From NCBI GenBank assembly GCA_024760905.1, contig CM045746.1:11586466-11650465 (forward strand): 64,000 bases of DNA. Reading direction: 5' to 3'. The translations under genes were made by a program, and so were the position numbers. The notes beneath the pieces are model-generated. The model worked only from the letters and a program-made list of their open reading frames with translations. It made no database searches and was not told where the DNA came from. The stretch comes from Plotosus lineatus (taxonomy: Eukaryota; Chordata; Actinopteri; Siluriformes; Plotosidae). Every line of letters starts with the position of its first letter. The stretch's first letter is position 1. Positions 44,736 to 56,669 of the stretch are shown here, one piece after another.

Positions 44736-45247
44736 GTATATATCAAAACATCTCGGTACCCTGAAGCGTGCTATTACTTTTATTGCCATTTCCGTTACCA
44801 TGGCAACACAATTAGCCAAAAACCCTTCATTTATTTTTAAATTAGGATGCTTTAAATACTTTTCACAGGACAACGAAATAATTTGTATCGCCGCGTTTCT
44901 CCATACTCTTGTCTGTCAAACGCCATCAACCTCACTGCAATGGGAAACGTTTTTTTTTTTTTTTTTAAAGAATTCCAAAAATGAGATGTATGGCATCGCT
45001 TCTTTAACTAAAAAAAATGTATGTGTGCCCGTCACAGGCTGCCAGCTGAATTACTATGGCAACAACTAGCTGTGTCACACACCTCATACACACACACCTA
45101 CAGCTCGTTAAAACACAAACGAGTCACGCACACACACGGTGCCCGTTTGTTTGGCTTCAGACAGGCAAGTGTATAATGCAATAGGATATGTAAACATGTA
45201 TGTATATCTACAGATGCTATCCAACTGGTGCCTCGAGTCGGCTGCAC

Positions 45248-45586
45248 CAATTCTTTTTCTGAACCGCTTAATTTTAATTAGTCATGGGGAGGCTGAGGCC
45301 CATCTCAGCCAACTCTGCTTTTAGAGGTACACTCTGGAGAGTTCACCAAGCAATCGCAGGGCAGAAATACACCGACAGCTATGCAACTCCTCTTGATGAA
45401 AGTTTGCAATGGTTCTATTACATGAACCTCTCACCACAGATGGTGAGACACATGAATGGCCTTTGATAACCCAGATAGCTGGGCTGGGGGGGGGCAGCAG
45501 TGATAACCCGTTGATAGTGGGGCTTGAACCCCACTTGATCAGTAATCCAGCACCTTACAACCAGGCCATGACTTTCCTACTCGGCG
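45248..45586 (-). mobile_element. SINE family B2, reverse copy
   Basis: The tail is at the left (CCGCTTAATTTTAATTAGTC, GGGGAGGCTGAGGCCCATCT), the middle has CACCGACAGCTATGCAACTC, and the decayed head (GTGGGGCTTGAACCCCACTT) is at the right. Confidence 0.72.
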
Positions 45587-45954
45587 CTTTTAAAAAGTGA
45601 TGGTTTTGTGTCACAACTGTTTGACTTTCACAGTTCTGGCATCTGGCTGATGTTCTTATCAAGAGCGACTTACAGCCATCATTTATACACAGCAGAGCGA
45701 CTGAGGGTTTAAGGACCTTGATCAAGGGCCCAACACTGGCAACTTGGTGGTGCTGAAACTCGAAGCACTGCTGTGCCCTAGTAGCACACTGATTGGTTTG
45801 AATTTTTTTTTTTGTGTCATTAAATAAAAATAATTCAATTAGTTTGATGTATATTTTGCAGAACAAGAATGTACAGTTTTAAACGAAAAAACTTTTTGTT
45901 GTATTTGTGTTGAGTATACGTAACATGCAAAAAGACAAATAAATAGACATCAAG

Positions 45955-46297
45955 GTGGGGAAAGTGGTGGCCTGGTGGTAAGGTGCTGGATTACCAGTCC
46001 GAAGGTTATGGGGTTCAAGCCCCACTGTCAACGGTTGTCCCTGCCCCCCCCCAATGCAGCTACTCGGGTTATCAAAGGCCGGTCATGTCTCTCACGGTCT
46101 CGGTGTGACATGTAATACGAACCATTGCTGACTTTTGACAAGTGTAGGCTGCATATTCATCAGCATGTTTCCACCCTGCGATGGTCTGGTGAGCCGTCCA
46201 GGGTGTACTCTGCCCTCGCTCAGAGTCAGCGGAGATGGGGGCCAGCCTCCTCGTGACCCTAATTAGGGTTAAGCAGCTCAGAAAATGAATGAATGGC
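45955..46297 (+). mobile_element. SINE family B2, full copy
   Basis: The head is GTGGTGGCCTGGTGGTAAGG with B-box-like GGTTCAAGCCCC. The 3' part has GATGGTCTGGTGAGCCGTCC and ACCCTAATTAGGGTTAAGCA and ends AATGAATGAATGG. Confidence 0.82.
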
Positions 46298-47581
46298 TCC
46301 TCAAGGTGCAGTAACTACAGCTGGGGCAGTTGTAGCCCAATGCTTAAGAGAAGCAGCTTTGGGACCTAAAGGTCACTGGTTTGATTCCCAAACCAGCAGG
46401 AAAAATGTGTGGTTGGGGTGAGCCTCACTCTGCCTCCTCCACGTAAATGGCTGAAGTGCCCTCAAGTCCTGTGGCATCCCACTGCTTCAAGTGTGCTGAC
46501 CTTGGTTTGGGTAAATGTAGAGGAATTGATTTCCCTTGCGGGATTAACACAGTATATCAAAATCAAAAATTAACCATCAGGTGGCTACAGTTGGATTGGT
46601 TTTCAGGCCCCACTCCACACCTACATACAGACTGTCCCCCCACCCCCACCCAACCCCTTTTGCCCCGCCTCACTGTGTCACATCCAGTTGTAGTGGACCA
46701 ATCACCTTTTGAGACATCTGCTGTCCCCCTCCAGATTAATTGAATAGCTGTGGTTGAGAGCTTGGCGCAAACGCAATGGTACTGTTTATATTTCAAACTT
46801 CTTTCTTTAGATTCTTTGATTTATCACCACTTGTTTTGCAACGGCCAACCTGGGTAAACTGAGGAGTCGTGTTCTACAGTTCAGTTTTGACAAATTTTCC
46901 TTCAAAATTATTAGTATTAAATGTTTTTGCTGTCGTTTTGTGATGTCATAATCTCATTATTCTACTGTTTTAGAATATAGAGATGAATCTGATGAAAAAA
47001 AAAAAAAATGATAACTGCATTAATCTTGAAGTACCAGCTCGGAAAGCTTCCATTACATTCGGATGCCGAGCTGTTGTGCTGGATGTCCTCGTGAGTGAGT
47101 GCGAGGGGCGCAATGATGGTGAGTTTCCATTTATCTAGTAGGCACAGCAATAAAAGAAGATTATTACCAGCGGAAAAACAGCAGAATCATCAGGGCAATA
47201 AACATGTGTGTGTGTGGGGGGGGGCAAAGAATGTGTATGAGAGAAAGAGATGGAAAAACCAAGAGAAAGATGATGAATGAAAGAGAGAATGAGACAGAGA
47301 TAGTGAGGGACAATGAAAGACAGAGGGTGAGGGAGAATGAGAGATATTTATGATGGGCTTTTTCTATGCTTATCTTTCTTGAATCGATCAAATCCATTTA
47401 CCTCAAGTCTCAGATCCATTCATCAGCACACACACTGCTAAGAGGAGGAGCGAGAGACCCAGGATGGAGAGTAATGGAGGTTTGAACACCGATAGATGAC
47501 CAGAAGGAGAAAGAAACCTCTGCAAGAATTAAACAGATACAGCAGAGATATCTAACAAAATATACATACAGTATATCAAAA
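46298..47581. other. Intergenic stretch, possible old SINE start
   Basis: Near 46322 a tRNA-like stretch (GGGGCAGTTGTAGCCCAATG, then GGTTTGATTCCC) suggests another decayed SINE. Otherwise no exon or element was seen. GA-rich sequence lies at 47235-47345. Confidence 0.4.
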
Positions 47582-47697
47582 TAACCCTGCAATGGCCTGG
47601 CAAGCCATGTGTACCCCAACCTCGCCCGAGTTGGGCGCCAGCCTCCCTGAGACCCTAATTAGGGTGAAGCGGTTTGGAAAATTAATGAATGGATATC
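47582..47697 (+). mobile_element. SINE tail remnant
   Basis: Only the B2/HE1-like tail: CAATGGCCTGGCAAGCC, GTTGGGCGCCAGCCTCCC, GACCCTAATTAGGGTGAAGC, TTAATGAATGG. Confidence 0.7.
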
Positions 47698-47716
47698 AAA
47701 ATAAAACGTGTATATA

Positions 47717-48230
47717 CCGTAGGCCCTTGACCATTCACGGTTCAGCGCTCGCACCCACGCATACTCGCGGATTGGCGACAAAAACCCAGAAGTAACTGGC
47801 ACCTAATTCAAATTTAGCCAATGGCTGAGAGCTTTTGTTTCTCCCTCCTGCTGATTGGTTGCAGATGTGTACACCTTTTTTTTTCTCCTTCGCACATAAA
47901 TCATCAATGTGATCGCCTGAATTGTGAATTCACGTTTTTTAATGATTATTTAAGCGCTATGATGTCACTCAAAAACCCTGCATCTTTAGCTTCTGCTAAG
48001 GAACCCTAGCACTTTATTCATTAATATCACAGTACAAAATTAAAAAGTTCACTACATTCCATTATTACTGTATTAATGAGCAAGACTCTCTAGAGAATAT
48101 GTTCAAGAAGCATATTTTAGCGCATGTGATATCATACATAGGGTTTTAAAACCGCGTCAATAACTCGCGGATTTTCATGATCCATAGGAAGGGCCAGAAC
48201 TGATCCGTCGCAAAAAACAGGGGCCTACTG
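47717..48230. mobile_element. Tigger/pogo-like element F4, shortest copy
   Basis: 514 bp, TA on both sides (47715-47716 and 48231-48232), ends CCGTAGGCCCTTGACCATTC and (right) GGGGCCTACTG. The interior shares CCAATGGCTGAGAG and CAGTACAAAATTAAAAAG with F1. No transposase. Confidence 0.8.
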
Positions 48231-48431
48231 TACACAAAAACACACTGCACGTATATACACACACACTCGCGCGCACATGTGCGCACACACACACACATTT
48301 AGTGATTAATGAGAGTATTTTAAGTGTGCCAATAATTCTATTGTTAGGTGCTGATACAGATCAATTTGCAATATATGTTGTGCCACCTGGTGGCCATTTA
48401 TAATAACATACATTATGCTATTATCAGCATT

Positions 48432-48640
48432 CATTCATTCATTTTCTGAATCGCTTTATCCTAATTAAGGTTGCGGGGAGGCTGGCACCGATCTCAGCTG
48501 ACTCTGGGAGAGAGCAGAGTACACCCTGGACAGCTTGCCAGGCCATCACAGGACAGAAACCCACTGACAGCTATGTAGCCTACTCTTGACAAAAGCCAGC
48601 AATAGTTATTTTACAGCCTCACCACAGACAGCGAGAGACA
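48432..48640 (-). mobile_element. SINE family B2, partial reverse copy
   Basis: The tail is at the left (TTTCTGAATCGCTTTATCCT, TAATTAAGGTTGCGGGGAGG), then CTTGCCAGGCCATCACAGG and CACTGACAGCTATGTAGCC. The head is lost. Confidence 0.72.
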
Positions 48641-49204
48641 CGGTTCCTGCTTGCACTCAGAAATAAACTTTTCTATTTCCATTAGACCATTACGAGTACA
48701 TACATACCCAACACCCCCCCCACACACACCTTTTAGATGAGGTACACATGCTGCTTCCGGGATGCAGGTGATACAGATCCTTCTACGCGCCGTCCTGTGA
48801 TCTATCCAGATGTGCTGATGCTGGCTGGAGTTCTCATCGTGGAAGCCCCTCCTTCCTACTGATGAAGCTCTATATGGACTTAGATGTGCATTCAGACTGA
48901 ATATAAAACCAACCAGACTACATGTTGAACCGTAATGAAGTTTTTCAGATGTAGTTTGTTATCTTTATGGTTCCACCCAAATGAGAATGAGTTTTCCTTT
49001 TGGATGTGGTTCAGCTCAAGATTTCTTCCTCACATCAACTGAGGAAGTTTTCCTCTGTGCACAAGGTTCATTAGGGATGTGTAGGGGTTGGAGTAAAATG
49101 TTTTAAAATTCTTTTGTAAACTCCTACCTTTACTGTGTAACGCTGCTTTATAATATGTCAATTGTAAAAAGCATGATATCAGCAAAACAGAACCGAGTTA
49201 AACT

Positions 49205-49340
49205 AAACATGGCTGGTCTTTGATAATCCAGTTAGCTGCACTAGGGAGGACAGCAGTAATACCCCCCCCCCCAATACCGTCAGAGGACCTTATTCCGTTG
49301 ACTCCGAAGTGCCGACTAATACACCACTGCACCACCCTGC
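49205..49340 (-). mobile_element. SINE B head-side fragment
   Basis: A short reverse-strand fragment of the B SINE (GGCTGGTCTTTGATAATCCA, GTTAGCTGCACTAGG) with a decayed head and a C-rich run. Confidence 0.6.
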
Positions 49341-49368
49341 TCTTTTTTCAGTCTCTTAATATACAGTA

Positions 49369-49983
49369 CAGTCGGCCCTCTACTTACAAAAGCCTCCGCA
49401 TACGAAAAATCCATATTACGAAAAACATTTTCCTAAATTTTCGTCATCTGTACACGAAACAACCTCTTACAAAAAGCGCCATTCAAAAATTCAAACAATG
49501 CACGAGTTGCTCTTGTTGGCCGTCTCCCAACATCCTGCCCCGCTGGCCTCCCACTGGCTAGGAGAGATGACGCAGCTCCCTCCCTCCCATCGACTCCCTC
49601 TCAACATCCCGCCTCGCTGGCCTCCTATTGTCTAGGAAGGGATGATGCCGTCATTCCAACTTTGTGTGTGAACCGTGTTCATGTTTGTGTCATTCCAACT
49701 GTATTTTATGGCTCAGGCTTTTAACCTTCCATAAACATTTGTAAGATTATAACTCTGCTAAGAAGACATGGCCAACACACGCTCACGCACACGTGATTCC
49801 CAGAGAAAGTTATTCCCGGTGCCATAGTCAACACGAAGCAAGTACCTTAAAAGATATCGTTTTATAATTTTTAAAGGATAGTCTTGGGAGCCTTGGAACG
49901 AATCACACGGTTTGCATGTAAAATGCGCCTCTACTTACAAAAACTCCAGGTTCAGAAAAAGAACTTCGTAAGAGGGCCGTCCG
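49369..49983. mobile_element. Tigger/pogo-like element G2
   Basis: 615 bp between TA (49367-49368 and 49984-49985). The left end is CAGTCGGCCCTCTACTTAC and the right end, inverted and slightly decayed, is GTAAGAGGGCCGTCCG. Related to G1 and G3. Confidence 0.78.
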
Positions 49984-49985
49984 TA

Positions 49986-50786
49986 CTTTGCACTTACGGG
50001 ACACCATAGCATTCACCATGAGTTCGACTAAAACTAACCAATAGAAATAAATGAAAATACTGAAAACCCCACAAGGATATTTGTAAACCGACATCAGTTT
50101 AATCACCAACAGAGTGATGAGTCACCTTTTTAGATCAGACAGATACAGAGAGCGATGAAAATCGTAATTTTGAAAGCATTTTTATAAACTGAATCAGGAT
50201 GAAGTGGGAACTTGGCACATGAAGAGACACCCACATGAGAAACTCACAGAAATATCACAGGGAATTAGGCGTCTAGGTCATAAACACACCACACCGCTCA
50301 TTAACAAGACACATCGCCATGGGCCTCGATTATCAAACCATGTAGAGTATTTATATCGGAGGTTTAGGAAAATGCTTTGGATCTGATATGAGCTCCTGAG
50401 TGTTCTGATAAGCTACATAAGCTGTCCAGTTTGAAAAACTTATTAATTTTAAGTACCCATGGGAAAATGACAGCTTTTTTCAAGAGCTGTTTCATATGAA
50501 TGATACATAAGCCGGCAATCAAAAATAAATCCAATGATTAAAATCAATAAAAGGTATTTGCACTTCCTGCCATTCACATTATTACTGAAACTATGGTTTG
50601 GAGATAAAGATTGATAAATGAGACTTATTGGGTCTTACTGCAAACAAATGTTTTAAAATATCGTGTGTGTGCACATGCGAGTGTGTGAACTGTACTAGAA
50701 TTTGGAGATAAAGTAAATCCTTTTAGTCATTTTTTTGAGGTTAATGCTGCAAGTTCATTAAATTCGGCATCAAATAAAATACGTTA

Positions 50787-50833
<47 letters not shown>

Positions 50834-51985
50834 ACAACAACATCCATCTACATCATCCACATGTGCAATAATATACATTTTGGTTCTAAGGCCATCATTG
50901 CGTGTCCACGATAGTGGTGCTGTCAGTAATGTGTCTGTGTGCTAGTGTCGCAGCACTCCTTCAGCACTGCCCGTAATTCATGAACAGTACACAGAGGGTC
51001 TGGATCGTTGCTTCACACAATCTGGAATTCTGAAGCTCTGAGTAGCACCATTGAGATTTCCATTCTGTGGCGATCGCTTCACCATGCGTTTGTCTTGTGA
51101 TGTGTTTGAGGAGAAAGATAAGCAGCTGAGGCGTTCCAGGATAAGGTCTTTCACTCGGGAAGTTTGTTCCTTGTGACTGAATCGACTCCTTGAGAAAAGT
51201 TGGACAGCATGAACAGTTAAATGTACAGCTGGATAGAGTCTCTCTTCCTCATCCTCTGTGCCCAGTGCATGTTAAGCACACAGGATTATGGGGTTTTCAC
51301 AGCTGTAACGTGCACTTCATACAAGGCTTCACTTTTGAGCTCGAGTTAAAACTAACACACACACCTTCAAATTTCATGGACGGAAGAAAACGTATTACAC
51401 AGTATGATCATTCTGAGCTCTTAAGTAAAATCATAAGATGGTACATGTTACCTACCAATGCTAAAAACAAAACAACAAAAAACATTTAATCTGTAAAAGT
51501 AATTAAATATAAGGGCATACTTCCTTATATTCATATACAAGTTTTATAGTTACACGTAAACAGTCGCAGGTGTCATTAAAGAATTCTTTTTTTTTTTTTT
51601 TTTTTTTTAAGAAATCCCACAGGCATGTGCATGCATGCAGACGAGTGTGCACGCGCTTCTGAGGCAACAGCAGCTCAGTTGTCCTTAGCTTATAAAATGA
51701 AGACGCATAACACAATGTCGCTCTTCATGTCCAGCAGCTATGAGACGCTTGTCTCAGGAAGAAGAATGTGTGTTTGTGTATGATGTAGACAGGAGTTTGC
51801 AAATGGTTGCCCATTGCACGGTGGAGTTCAGGAAGTAGGAATAGGAGTATGAAGAACAGTGCGCACCTAGTGGCCGATACGTGGAGGTAATCTCAGTGCA
51901 GGAACGCCTGGAGTGACTTCACTCTCTAGCATTTATGTGCCGAACTTTTCAGTCTCTGTCTTAGAGGTGCGTGCGAGTGTGTGCA
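49986..51985. other. Intergenic and probable TLL1 3' UTR, no other gene seen
   Basis: On the - strand this follows the TLL1 stop codon, so its right part should be TLL1 3' UTR. I did not find a convincing poly(A) signal. It contains an A-run of about 40 (50791-50832) and a T-run of about 24 (51586-51608). No other exon was seen. Confidence 0.4.
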
Positions 51986-52120
51986 TTACTTATGCGACTG
52001 TAATTCCTCCTGGAACTTGGTACTGATGTAGTGGATGTGGAATCCTTTCTTACTGATGGTATCATCACTATGGAAGCGAATCAATATGGCGTCACTGGCT
52101 GAATACAGTTCTTCATGAGG
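51986..52120 (-). CDS. tll1: TLL1 last coding exon: end of CUB5 and C-terminus
   Basis: On the - strand it encodes [20 protein letters not shown], then [20 protein letters not shown] and QSHK with a TAA stop. The S.GD..L..F.SDDTI.KKGFHI.Y pattern is the end of the last CUB domain of tolloid proteases, followed by the short C-terminal tail. The exon starts in phase 0 directly after a (CT)n tract ending TATAG. Tolloid-like proteins are secreted astacin metalloproteinases that process procollagens and chordin. CUB and EGF modules govern substrate choice. Confidence 0.93.
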   Translation of the reverse strand, partial: PHEELYSASDAILIRFHSDDTISKKGFHIHYISTKFQEELQSHK

Positions 52121-52180
52121 CTATAGAGAGAGAGAGAGAGGCATTTATAATTTACATTTATTACAGACTACAATATATTT

Positions 52181-52183
<3 letters not shown>

Positions 52184-52220
<37 letters not shown>
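52184..52220. repeat. (CA)n microsatellite inside a TLL1 intron
   Basis: About 18 CA units, read as UG repeats in the TLL1 transcript, starting about 19 bases past the donor of the preceding exon in a 118-bp intron. Confidence 0.92.
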
Positions 52221-52223
<3 letters not shown>

Positions 52224-52238
52224 CACTTCAGTCCTCAC

Positions 52239-52489
52239 CCCTGAACCACAGAAGCGTCCTAGTTTGGGTGAGGACACATCGTTCCCGTCATACAGCTCGA
52301 TGTAGTCGTATCCACACTCCGCTTCCTCCTCCAGCTCGAAGCTGGTGAAGGTGAGCTCAATGCTGTAACCTGCCTCGGCAGTGATGAGCCACTCACAGTC
52401 TGCGTGTCCCGGATAATTGTTGTCTCCAAACTGTGAGTGAGAGTATAGGTGCTTCTGCCTGGCCTCGGCCCTCAGCCTGCCCCCACACT
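52239..52489 (-). CDS. tll1: TLL1 exon: most of CUB5
   Basis: Encodes (E)[80 protein letters not shown] and [15 protein letters not shown] holds the acidic residues of the CUB calcium site, and the four CUB cysteines are in place. ECGGRL.AE...[14 protein letters not shown] is the tolloid CUB5 opening; GGRLRAE is closer to TLL1 than to BMP1. Enters with a split Glu codon (phase 1), leaves in phase 0 at donor GTGAGG. Confidence 0.95.
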
Positions 52490-52502
52490 CTACACAAATA
52501 TC

Positions 52503-52523
52503 ACACAAAAATACATACACAAA

Positions 52524-52560
<37 letters not shown>

Positions 52561-52705
52561 TGTTCAGGTCAAAATCATCCATCTTCTGCCTATCCGAGGT
52601 CAGGTGCAGCAGGTCTAGAAGGGAAACTCTGGCATTCCTCTCCCCAGGGACACTCTTCAGATCCTCCTGAGGAATCCAAAGCCATTCCCAGGTCATAAGA
52701 GACAT
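52503..52705. repeat. T-run and LINE C 3'-end fragment
   Basis: A T-run at 52528-52557 is followed by about 130 bp resembling the 3' end of LINE C on the - strand (CTGCCTATCCGAGGTCAGG, CCCCAGGGACACTCTTCAGA). It lies in the TLL1 intron just upstream of the CUB5 exon acceptor. Confidence 0.5.
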
Positions 52706-53261
52706 AAGTGATGCCACTGTTGGGGCCCTTGAACAAAGTCCTTAGGCCTCAATTGCTGTTTTGTATAAAAATGAAAGTCACTCTGTACAAGTGTGTTTGA
52801 TATGTCACAAGTGTGATCTTGTCCATTTAATCCTTGAATTGGCATTTGGCTGGAATCATTAGACTTTTGTTTTATGTTATACCTTTTAATCATGATGGTG
52901 TTAATATTGATAAAATAATTTAATGAAAAGTTACCATTCTACAGTTCGAGCGGAATCAACAGTTTGGTACATCTTGACTTTCAATTTGAATGTTAACACC
53001 CTTTGATTGGAGGTGAACCCTCACCACCCTGACCTTGTGTGAGAGTCTGAAACTGTTTTCATATGTATATGCTGATCAAGAGCCACCCTTCTCCTTCCTG
53101 CCCCCTTACTCTGTCCTACTTTTTAATCAGGATTCAAAATTACTGTATGTGGAGGTGGCTGGAGATGGGTGGCGGCTCAGAGCTGGGAATATATTTAAAT
53201 ATTAATATAACTAAATAAAATTTCAAGCAGTCTTCATGTCACATAGATGAATAAAGGGCAT

Positions 53262-53525
53262 CTCACAACAAAAAGGTTTTGGGTTTGAGGGCCGGCTCGG
53301 GCATTTCTGTATAAAGTTTGCATGTTCTTTCCAAGCAAGCACGGCTTTCTTCCAGGTACTCCTCCCACAGTCCAAAGACATGCACCTGAGGCAATTATTC
53401 TAATTACCTGTAGGTGTGAGTGTGTTGCCCCATGATGGCCTGGTGAACTTTCATCCCGTGTCGGCCGAGATAGGCACCAGCCTCACTGCGAACCTAATAG
53501 GATTATTCAATTTGACGAATGAGAG
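53262..53525 (+). mobile_element. HE1-like SINE, decayed
   Basis: Contains the usual fish HE1/V-type words in order: TATAAAGTTTGCATGTTCTT, CTCCCACAGTCCAAAGACAT, TGTAGGTGTGAGTGTG, GGCCGAGATAGGCACCAGCC, and a tail of ACGAATGAGAGAATG. It is in the TLL1 intron, reading against the gene. Confidence 0.72.
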
Positions 53526-53786
53526 AATGATGAACTGTTCTTTATTTGATCCTCTCAATTAAACAAATTCATACATGTCATGTACTACTTTGGCCAGCAG
53601 AGACCGCTGTTGGACAAAATCTGGAATCACAGAAGAGTCCAGTGAATTTCACTTACTATTTAATAACCTGGATATCAGGATGCTTTCATTTTCTTTAGGC
53701 AACAGTGCAATCACAATAACAAGGATTCTGTTATCTGGTTCTCTATAGGTTGCCTTTTTTTTGATGAAGCCATTCATTTTAATAAA

Positions 53787-53900
53787 TATACTGCAATGAC
53801 CTGGCAAGCTGTCCAGGGTGTACTCTGTATTCAACCAGAGTCAGCTGACGGATGTCAGCCTTCCTGGGACCCTAATTAGGATTAAATGGTTCAGAAAATA
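53787..53900 (+). mobile_element. SINE tail remnant touching a TLL1 splice donor
   Basis: Tail-only SINE remnant (TGACCTGGCAAGCTGTCCAG, GACCCTAATTAGGATTAAAT, GGTTCAGAAAAT). It ends about 10 bp from the TLL1 exon edge at 53910, within the first bases of the intron on the gene's strand. Confidence 0.75.
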
Positions 53901-53909
53901 TATACTCAC

Positions 53910-54123
53910 CTGTGGAGTGTGTCGCATGGAACCCCTTGCGCTGCACTGAGGCATCAGAGATGAATCGGAGGTAAATCCTGCTACCAGTGGAAATCAGTGG
54001 CTCAGGAAGCTTGATACCACAGAGGCGACTCAAAATAGATGCCTTGTCCGAGTCGCCATCGAAGGCCTCCAGATGATCGTATGCACATTCCTGGTGCTGC
54101 TCGATCTCAAACTCGTTAAATGA
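53910..54123 (-). CDS. tll1: TLL1 exon: second half of CUB4
   Basis: Encodes [60 protein letters not shown] and [11 protein letters not shown] plus one base. [15 protein letters not shown] and QRKGF.ATHST are the TLL1 wording; BMP1 differs at these places as I know it. [12 protein letters not shown] carries the CUB calcium-site residues. Starts in phase 0 after TTTGTAG, ends in phase 1 at donor GTGAGT. Confidence 0.95.
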
Positions 54124-55471
54124 CTACAAAGGACGGAGATGATTGAGACAAACCATCAGTCTGCATCATGTCAGAAATCTTCATGTATTTCTTCTCACGT
54201 ATTGTAATTAGTGTCTCTACACTCCCTTCCCTTGAACATTCCTATTCATGTACTCATAACTCGTGCATCCCAGCAGAGTGAGGGATGACTAATTTAAGAA
54301 AAGCCCATAAAACAAGCTATAAAGCCATCAAGTCATTGAAGGAACGGTTATTTTATTTTTGATATTTTCTCAGGTGTTGGTAATTGATATCTCTATCAAA
54401 ATAAATCTGTGTTTAAATACTTCCACTAAAGTTCAGAAACTCATTGGGGAGTGTACAAGCCGAAAGCTGCTTGGAAACGTTTCACGGACTGATTCATGCC
54501 GCCCTGTGACCCGACTTCTCATTTGTTCATTCCCATGTGAATCTCCCTTTCCGTAGCCATTAAAAGTCCCCTACACACAGCCAGTATCTTGACAGCTCAC
54601 TTTGATCAGATGGAGCCTATACTGACCTCCAAACCTGCTGCACACCCCACTACCAACCCATCAAAGAGTGATTTCCTGCGTTGACACATGAAGATATTAA
54701 AATTGTAAATTACAGTGTATTCTGAAGAATTTCCAGAGGAAGCAGCTGCCCAGAGAGTGTGTCATTCTTTAATATAATAGATTTGCTTTGGTGATCATTG
54801 AATGAAGGTATAGGACAGGGCATGACTCTGCGATGATAATTTGTGTGCATAGCGTACGAGATGGGATGTACAGAATGTGTGTGAGGGATGTGTCTGTGCA
54901 CGTGTGTCAGTATTAACAGGTTTTCTTGAAAGGGTGAGAAAGATTCTCAAGAGAGTGTGTGTGAGTGAGAGAGACAGAGAAAGTCTAACTCACAACCCAC
55001 TGTACATGCAACTATGTGCAGTCCACAGGGGAAAAACCTGATGGGACTCGTACTCCTTTCATACGCATGCATCAAGTCAGGAGCACAGCTAGTAAAGGTA
55101 CTGTGATGACAGCAAGACACATCACTGATGGATGGCCAACAGGCCGATAAAGTCCCTCACAAGTCCTACACAAGTTCTGTACACTTGCTAATTGCATAGC
55201 CTGTAATTTAGAAGTATTTCTCACCTTATACCCGTATGTGTGGTGTGCCTGTAGTGCAAGCAACCTGAACGGCTATACCACCACAAAGACTGAGGGTGTT
55301 TTACCTCGACAGGCAGAAAATGGATGCTGAGAAGTATGAACCATTAGAAGTGATTGCTATGTGCTAATCACGAGCAACTCGTGCGCCTGGTGCACGTATT
55401 GCAAGTCACACACTCCAAAAGAACCAAGCCCAAGCAGATTTTACACTATTCATAAGCTAATGAGACAATTA
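54124..55471. other. TLL1 intron, no other gene seen
   Basis: AT-rich intron. The frames at 54710-54901 and 55072-55263 have no recognisable domain. Confidence 0.45.
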
Positions 55472-56399
55472 CTGTTGGCCCTCGACATTTGCGGGAGTTC
55501 GGTTCCGAGCCCTCCCGCAAATCAAGATAATTCTTGAGTTCTGTACCTGGATGTAAAACCCCATGCATCACATGCATGAATGAGCAGCCAGAAGAAAAAT
55601 ACTATGTATCTATATTACAAGCACTAAAATACATTCTATAGACCGTCTTACTCATTAATACAGTATTAATGTAGTAAAATATAGTCATGATTAAGAAAAA
55701 CTTTGATTTTTACTGATGATAAAATATAAACATTACACAGCATATCCTGTTGTAAAGTACTCGTTTTAAAGTCTTTTTCAATTATTATTCCAGTACAGTA
55801 CCCAAGTTAATTCTGAGAATGTTTATGCGTGAGATTTTATGTTCTGTAGCATGTTTAACAAATGATACCAAAAAGATAAACTTTATTACGCTTCATGTCC
55901 TTTTACATTGAACTTGGAGTGACGTTTCCGAGATGGCGCTGTCTAGAGGTTGACGTCGCGGAGTTCTCGGGGTGAAATTGCTTTTGTTCGTTTTAATTTG
56001 CTTTACAAGCTTATATTAACAAACATTAACTTGGATACTGTACTGGAATAATAATTGAAAAAGATTTTAATACAACAGTTCAGAGAAAACCGTCATTTCT
56101 CAGGAGAAAGTCTTATTTCATTTCTTCAGAAAAGACATCTAGTGTTCATCACAGCCAGAGAAGACAAAGTGTTTGAGTGGTATCATAGAGCTTAACTGGT
56201 GATGAAAACACACACACACACACACAAAAAAAAGAGGCTCATTGATAACTTGGGCGCGAATGGGGGGGGGGGGGGGGACATGACCTCAACCAATCAGGAG
56301 AAAGGACAGCCATTGAATTTGAATCATGTGTCGGTTGCTCGACAGTCAGTGAATAATCAAACCGCGGATACAAAACCGCGAATAGTCAAGGGCCTACTG
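55472..56399. mobile_element. Tigger/pogo-like element F3
   Basis: TA-flanked, the left end is CTGTTGGCCCTCGACATTTG and the right end GAATAGTCAAGGGCCTACTG. The interior carries a partial inverted pair (TTTTTCAATTATTATTCCAG near 55783 and its reverse near 56050) and one L2-leader-like stretch (GAGTGACGTTTCCGAGATGG). This shows what F2 looked like before its own insertion and rearrangement. Confidence 0.78.
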
Positions 56400-56669
56400 T
56401 ATCCCCAAACCCCCAAGTAGTCTTTCCAAACCTACCCTGCAAACCACCAAACAACCTTGTGTGTGTCCAAAACATGTACAGCGGGTTGTGAATTAGGAGT
56501 GATGTTAATGTTATGTTAATGTAACTGATTGTCACCAAATCAAAAGTATATTTTCAGTATATAGAAGTAAACAACCCTTCATAAAACACCGACTGCACCA
56601 CTATCAAAATTCATCAGCACCTTTCTGACCAATCAGATCGGATGAGGGTGGAAGTGTTTAGGTTCTCAC

